Below, in pieces: positions 5,516 to 7,027 of a stretch of DNA of 7,027 nt (position 1 is its first letter; each line of letters opens with the position of its first letter). The position numbers and the translations under genes are program-made. Origin of the DNA: Coriobacteriales bacterium (lineage in GTDB: Bacteria > Actinomycetota > Coriobacteriia > Coriobacteriales > UBA8131). The notes under the pieces are model-generated. The model was not told the DNA's origin. It saw only the letters and a list, made by a program, of their open reading frames with translations, and did not search any database. The stretch covers positions 1 through 7,027 of the forward strand of contig JAISFJ010000005.1 in assembly GCA_031263665.1 (NCBI GenBank), in the 5' to 3' direction.

Positions 5516-6382
5516 TCAGCCTCTTTCGTTATCATCGTCTCCCTCAGCTGCTGCCGTTGTCCCCGTTATTGTTTCGGCCTCGGCTGCCGCTTCCGCCGCC
5601 GTCCTGGCCTCGGCTGCTGTTGCCTCGGCTGCTGTCCCCGCCGTCCCGGCCCCCGCCGTCCCGGCCTCGGCTGCTGTCCCCGCCGTCCCGTGCCCCGCCG
5701 TCCCGGCCTCGGCTGCTGTCCCCGCCGCTTCCGCCTCGATGTTCTCACGCGCCTTGGCTTCTTCTCGCGAGTCGCGCACATCTCGTGGGTCTGGTTTAAG
5801 GCCGCGGTACAGATAGATGGCCGCTGTTATCCATGAAACTATCACGCCCGCGTAAAGGAGCCAGACGCCGAGCGGCGCCTCAACGGAGCCCCAGCCGGGC
5901 AGGAAGGAGATATCGATAATATGAGCGCTCGGAAGAATGGGCCACCAGAGCACGAGGGAGCAAAACCCCGCCATGACCAGCGCGGTAGTGAATTTGCCGA
6001 GGAAAATAACCTTGAAATTGCGGTTGAACCGGCGTTTTTGATAAACGGTGAGCACGAGCATACACGCATCGCGCCCCAGGAGTAAAAGCAGTATCCAAAG
6101 TGGGACGCGTCCCGCCACGTAAATCGCGATGATGCCCACGATAATGAACACGCGGTCGACAAAGGGGTCGAGCCACTGCCCGAGTCTCGATACGGTGTGG
6201 GTGGCGCGCGCGATGGGGCCATCTATGAGGTCGGTGAGCGAGGCGGCGAGAATCACGAGGAAGGCCATGACATTGTTTTCGTATTGGACAAGCAACACGA
6301 AGAATACCGGCAATAGAATCAGCCGAACAAGGGAAAGAAGATTGGGAATGGTGAATATTTTTCCGGTAACAGTTTGTCGCAC
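5516..6382 (-). CDS. CDP-alcohol phosphatidyltransferase (PgsA/cardiolipin-synthase-like) with Ala/Gly/Thr-rich tail
   Basis: This 288-residue integral membrane enzyme should transfer a phosphatidyl group from CDP-diacylglycerol to an alcohol in phospholipid synthesis. The metal-binding family signature is complete: Asp51, Asp54-Gly55, Ala58-Arg59, Gly68, Asp72 and Asp76 with correct spacing. About five to six hydrophobic segments occupy 10-190. The stretch LGQWLDPFVDR followed by GRDACMLVL resembles, from memory, actinobacterial PgsA2/cardiolipin synthase rather than classical PgsA (DPxADK), so the acceptor (glycerol-3-phosphate, phosphatidylglycerol or other) is open and no symbol is given. 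The start is GTG, preceded by AAAGAGG at good spacing. The last about 90 residues (200-288) are not part of the family fold: a charged linker, 14-residue repeats rich in Ala, Gly, Thr and Glu, and an acidic end. That tail is encoded by a 42-bp tandem repeat. It lies 6 bp upstream of the VanW gene. Confidence 0.9.
   Translation of the reverse strand: MRQTVTGKIFTIPNLLSLVRLILLPVFFVLLVQYENNVMAFLVILAASLTDLIDGPIARATHTVSRLGQWLDPFVDRVFIIVGIIAIYVAGRVPLWILLLLLGRDACMLVLTVYQKRRFNRNFKVIFLGKFTTALVMAGFCSLVLWWPILPSAHIIDISFLPGWGSVEAPLGVWLLYAGVIVSWITAAIYLYRGLKPDPRDVRDSREEAKARENIEAEAAGTAAEAGTAGHGTAGTAAEAGTAGAGTAGTAAEATAAEARTAAEAAAEAETITGTTAAAEGDDDNERG
5623..5727. repeat. 42-bp tandem repeat, two and a half copies, in the phosphatidyltransferase tail
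   Basis: Units at 5623-5664 and 5665-5706 differ at only two positions, and a half unit continues to 5727. The 13-mer CCTCGGCTGCTGT that starts each unit also occurs once more at 5608-5620. As 42 is a multiple of three, copy-number changes would stay in frame and add or remove 14 residues. Near identity of the units suggests recent duplication by slippage or recombination. Confidence 0.9.
5636..5704 (-). other. Two predicted G-quadruplex motifs on the mRNA-sense strand
   Basis: On the minus strand, which matches the mRNA, each 42-bp unit gives four G tracts of three or more separated by loops of five, two or three, and five bases: 5678-5704 (GGG ACGGC GGGG CAC GGG ACGGC GGGG) and 5636-5662 (the same pattern with CC as middle loop). 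Both fit the standard G3+N1-7 rule. They lie about 130-200 bases upstream of the VanW start codon. Folding in the cell is not shown. Confidence 0.55.
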
Positions 6383-6429
6383 ATCTGCCTCTTTTGCGTA
6401 TCCATTTAATTGGTGCTTCCTTGTTTTCC

Positions 6430-6435
6430 AGTATA
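6430..6435 (-). promoter_or_regulatory. Candidate -10 box for the phosphatidyltransferase-VanW unit
   Basis: On the minus strand TATACT lies about 48 bases upstream of the GTG start at 6382, in a locally AT-richer region. It differs from the consensus TATAAT at one base. No good -35 hexamer is found 16-18 bases upstream, so this is only a position-based candidate. Confidence 0.3.
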
Positions 6436-6540
6436 CGCGAAAAAGCAGGAAACGCTTACTCCGTCATGTGAATTTTACCTTTGACAACCAATAGTCGGTC
6501 ACAGGTCCCAAAGGTGTTAATTCCTCTCACTGTCTCCGTC

Positions 6541-6564
6541 CTCACTGCGCCAGGGCACAGCGAG
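6541..6564. terminator. Stem-loop after the bifunctional-nuclease gene, possible terminator without T tract
   Basis: CTCACTGCGC (6541-6550) pairs with GCACAGCGAG (6555-6564) around the loop CAGG, with one A-C mismatch and one G-T pair. It lies about 40 bp past the nuclease-family stop codon, where a terminator would be expected. A smaller hairpin with GGTG/CACC arms sits at 6583-6595. Neither is followed by a T tract in the leftward direction, so intrinsic termination is unproven; factor-dependent termination or mRNA end protection is possible. Confidence 0.3.
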
Positions 6565-6602
6565 AGTTCCGGAGGGAGGGATGGTGCGAAACACCGGGGT
6601 GG

Positions 6603-7027
6603 TTATTCGTGAATTTCGAAGTCCTCCGGCGAAATCGATTCGAGAAAACTCTTAAACTCTTTCATGGCGGTGTCGCGGTTTGTGTTGTTGGCGAATATAT
6701 AGGGGAAGGAAGCCGAGTTGAGCACGTCCTCATCAACATAAAGTGGAGATTGCGTGCGCACGGCTAAGGCGATTGAATCGCTGGGGCGCGCATCAACGGC
6801 GATGGGCTCTCCTTCTTGGTCGAGCACGACCGTCGCGAAGAAGGTTGAGCCTTCAACGCGGTCGACGACGACATAGTCGATTTCGGCATGAAGAGCAAAG
6901 ATAACGCTGGCGAGAAAATCGTGCGTCATCGGGCGGATATGCGGATGTCCCTCCAAAGCGATGCCGATAGAAGCGGCCTCCGTTGGGCCAATCCAAATGG
7001 GCAAGACGCGCGTGCTTGTTTCGTAAG
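6603..7027 (-). CDS. Bifunctional nuclease family protein (BFN/DUF151), 5' end outside the window
   Basis: The frame is open to the right edge, giving 141 residues of the C-terminal part. The visible start reads YETSTRVLPIWIGPTEA, and family members continue upstream of LPIWIGP with a first strand of roughly 25-30 residues, so the true start lies beyond 7027. The TTG at 7004 is an internal leucine codon, not a start. Family hallmarks are LPIWIGPTEA, RPMTHDFLASV, the strand with FFATVVL, and VDARPSDSIALAVRT. The name comes from a plant protein with DNase and RNase activity; the bacterial role is poorly defined and nuclease activity is not established for most members. It is predicted to be a small soluble cytoplasmic protein. 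The 220-bp gap to the next gene suggests it belongs to a separate transcript. Confidence 0.92.
   Translation of the reverse strand, partial: YETSTRVLPIWIGPTEAASIGIALEGHPHIRPMTHDFLASVIFALHAEIDYVVVDRVEGSTFFATVVLDQEGEPIAVDARPSDSIALAVRTQSPLYVDEDVLNSASFPYIFANNTNRDTAMKEFKSFLESISPEDFEIHE

Noticed and set aside
5480..5836. Plus-strand Pro/Arg/Cys-rich repetitive open frames
   Set aside because: They are the antisense reading of the 42-bp repeat in the phosphatidyltransferase tail; the minus-strand frame carries a complete enzyme signature.
6481..6510. TTGACA at 6481-6486 as a rightward promoter
   Set aside because: The sequence 17 bases downstream is GC-rich (GGTCCC), and the gene ahead is on the opposite strand.
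6603..7004. TTG at 7004 as the start of the nuclease-family gene
   Set aside because: The frame stays open to the window edge and LPIWIGP is an internal family motif, so the leucine codon is internal.

Overview
The window looks like a stretch of chromosome from an anaerobic-type actinobacterium. My best guess is a member of the Coriobacteriia or a close relative. The reasons are moderately high GC, six genes packed on one strand with GTG and ATG starts and purine-rich ribosome sites, a CDP-alcohol phosphatidyltransferase that recalls the actinobacterial PgsA2/cardiolipin-synthase type, a VanW protein with a G5-like tail, and a phenylacetate-CoA ligase paired with a double-ACT protein. The lineage is inferred from gene content and not proven by a marker gene.

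All genes lie on the minus strand, so transcription runs from right to left. From the right edge: a 5'-truncated bifunctional-nuclease-family gene (6603-7027); a 220-bp intergenic region with a stem-loop and a weak candidate promoter (6383-6602); a CDP-alcohol phosphatidyltransferase with a low-complexity Ala/Gly/Thr tail (5516-6382); a membrane-anchored VanW/G5 protein (3491-5509) only 6 bp downstream; a 78-bp gap with three 11-bp direct repeats; then a tight cluster of phenylacetate-CoA ligase (2066-3412), tandem-ACT protein (1632-2054) and serine D-Ala-D-Ala carboxypeptidase (275-1639). The ligase and ACT gene are 11 bp apart, and the ACT and carboxypeptidase genes overlap by 8 bp. The last 274 bp appear non-coding.

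Three genes concern the cell envelope: phospholipid head-group synthesis, a VanW protein with domains thought to bind peptidoglycan, and peptidoglycan trimming. The ligase and ACT protein form a recognised metabolic pair: aryl-acid activation with a probable amino-acid-sensing partner. The oddity is that the carboxypeptidase is translationally linked to this metabolic pair.

The most interesting signals are structural. (1) A 77-bp nested inverted repeat lies inside the signal-peptide coding region of the carboxypeptidase. It adds about 26 codons in frame, and removing it on paper restores an ordinary signal peptide. This looks like a palindromic element inserted in a gene, comparable in principle to Rickettsia palindromic elements. 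(2) A 42-bp tandem repeat in the phosphatidyltransferase tail puts two canonical G-quadruplex motifs on the mRNA-sense strand. (3) Three 11-bp repeats precede the ligase. No CRISPR array, tRNA, rRNA, transposase, phage gene or defence system was seen.
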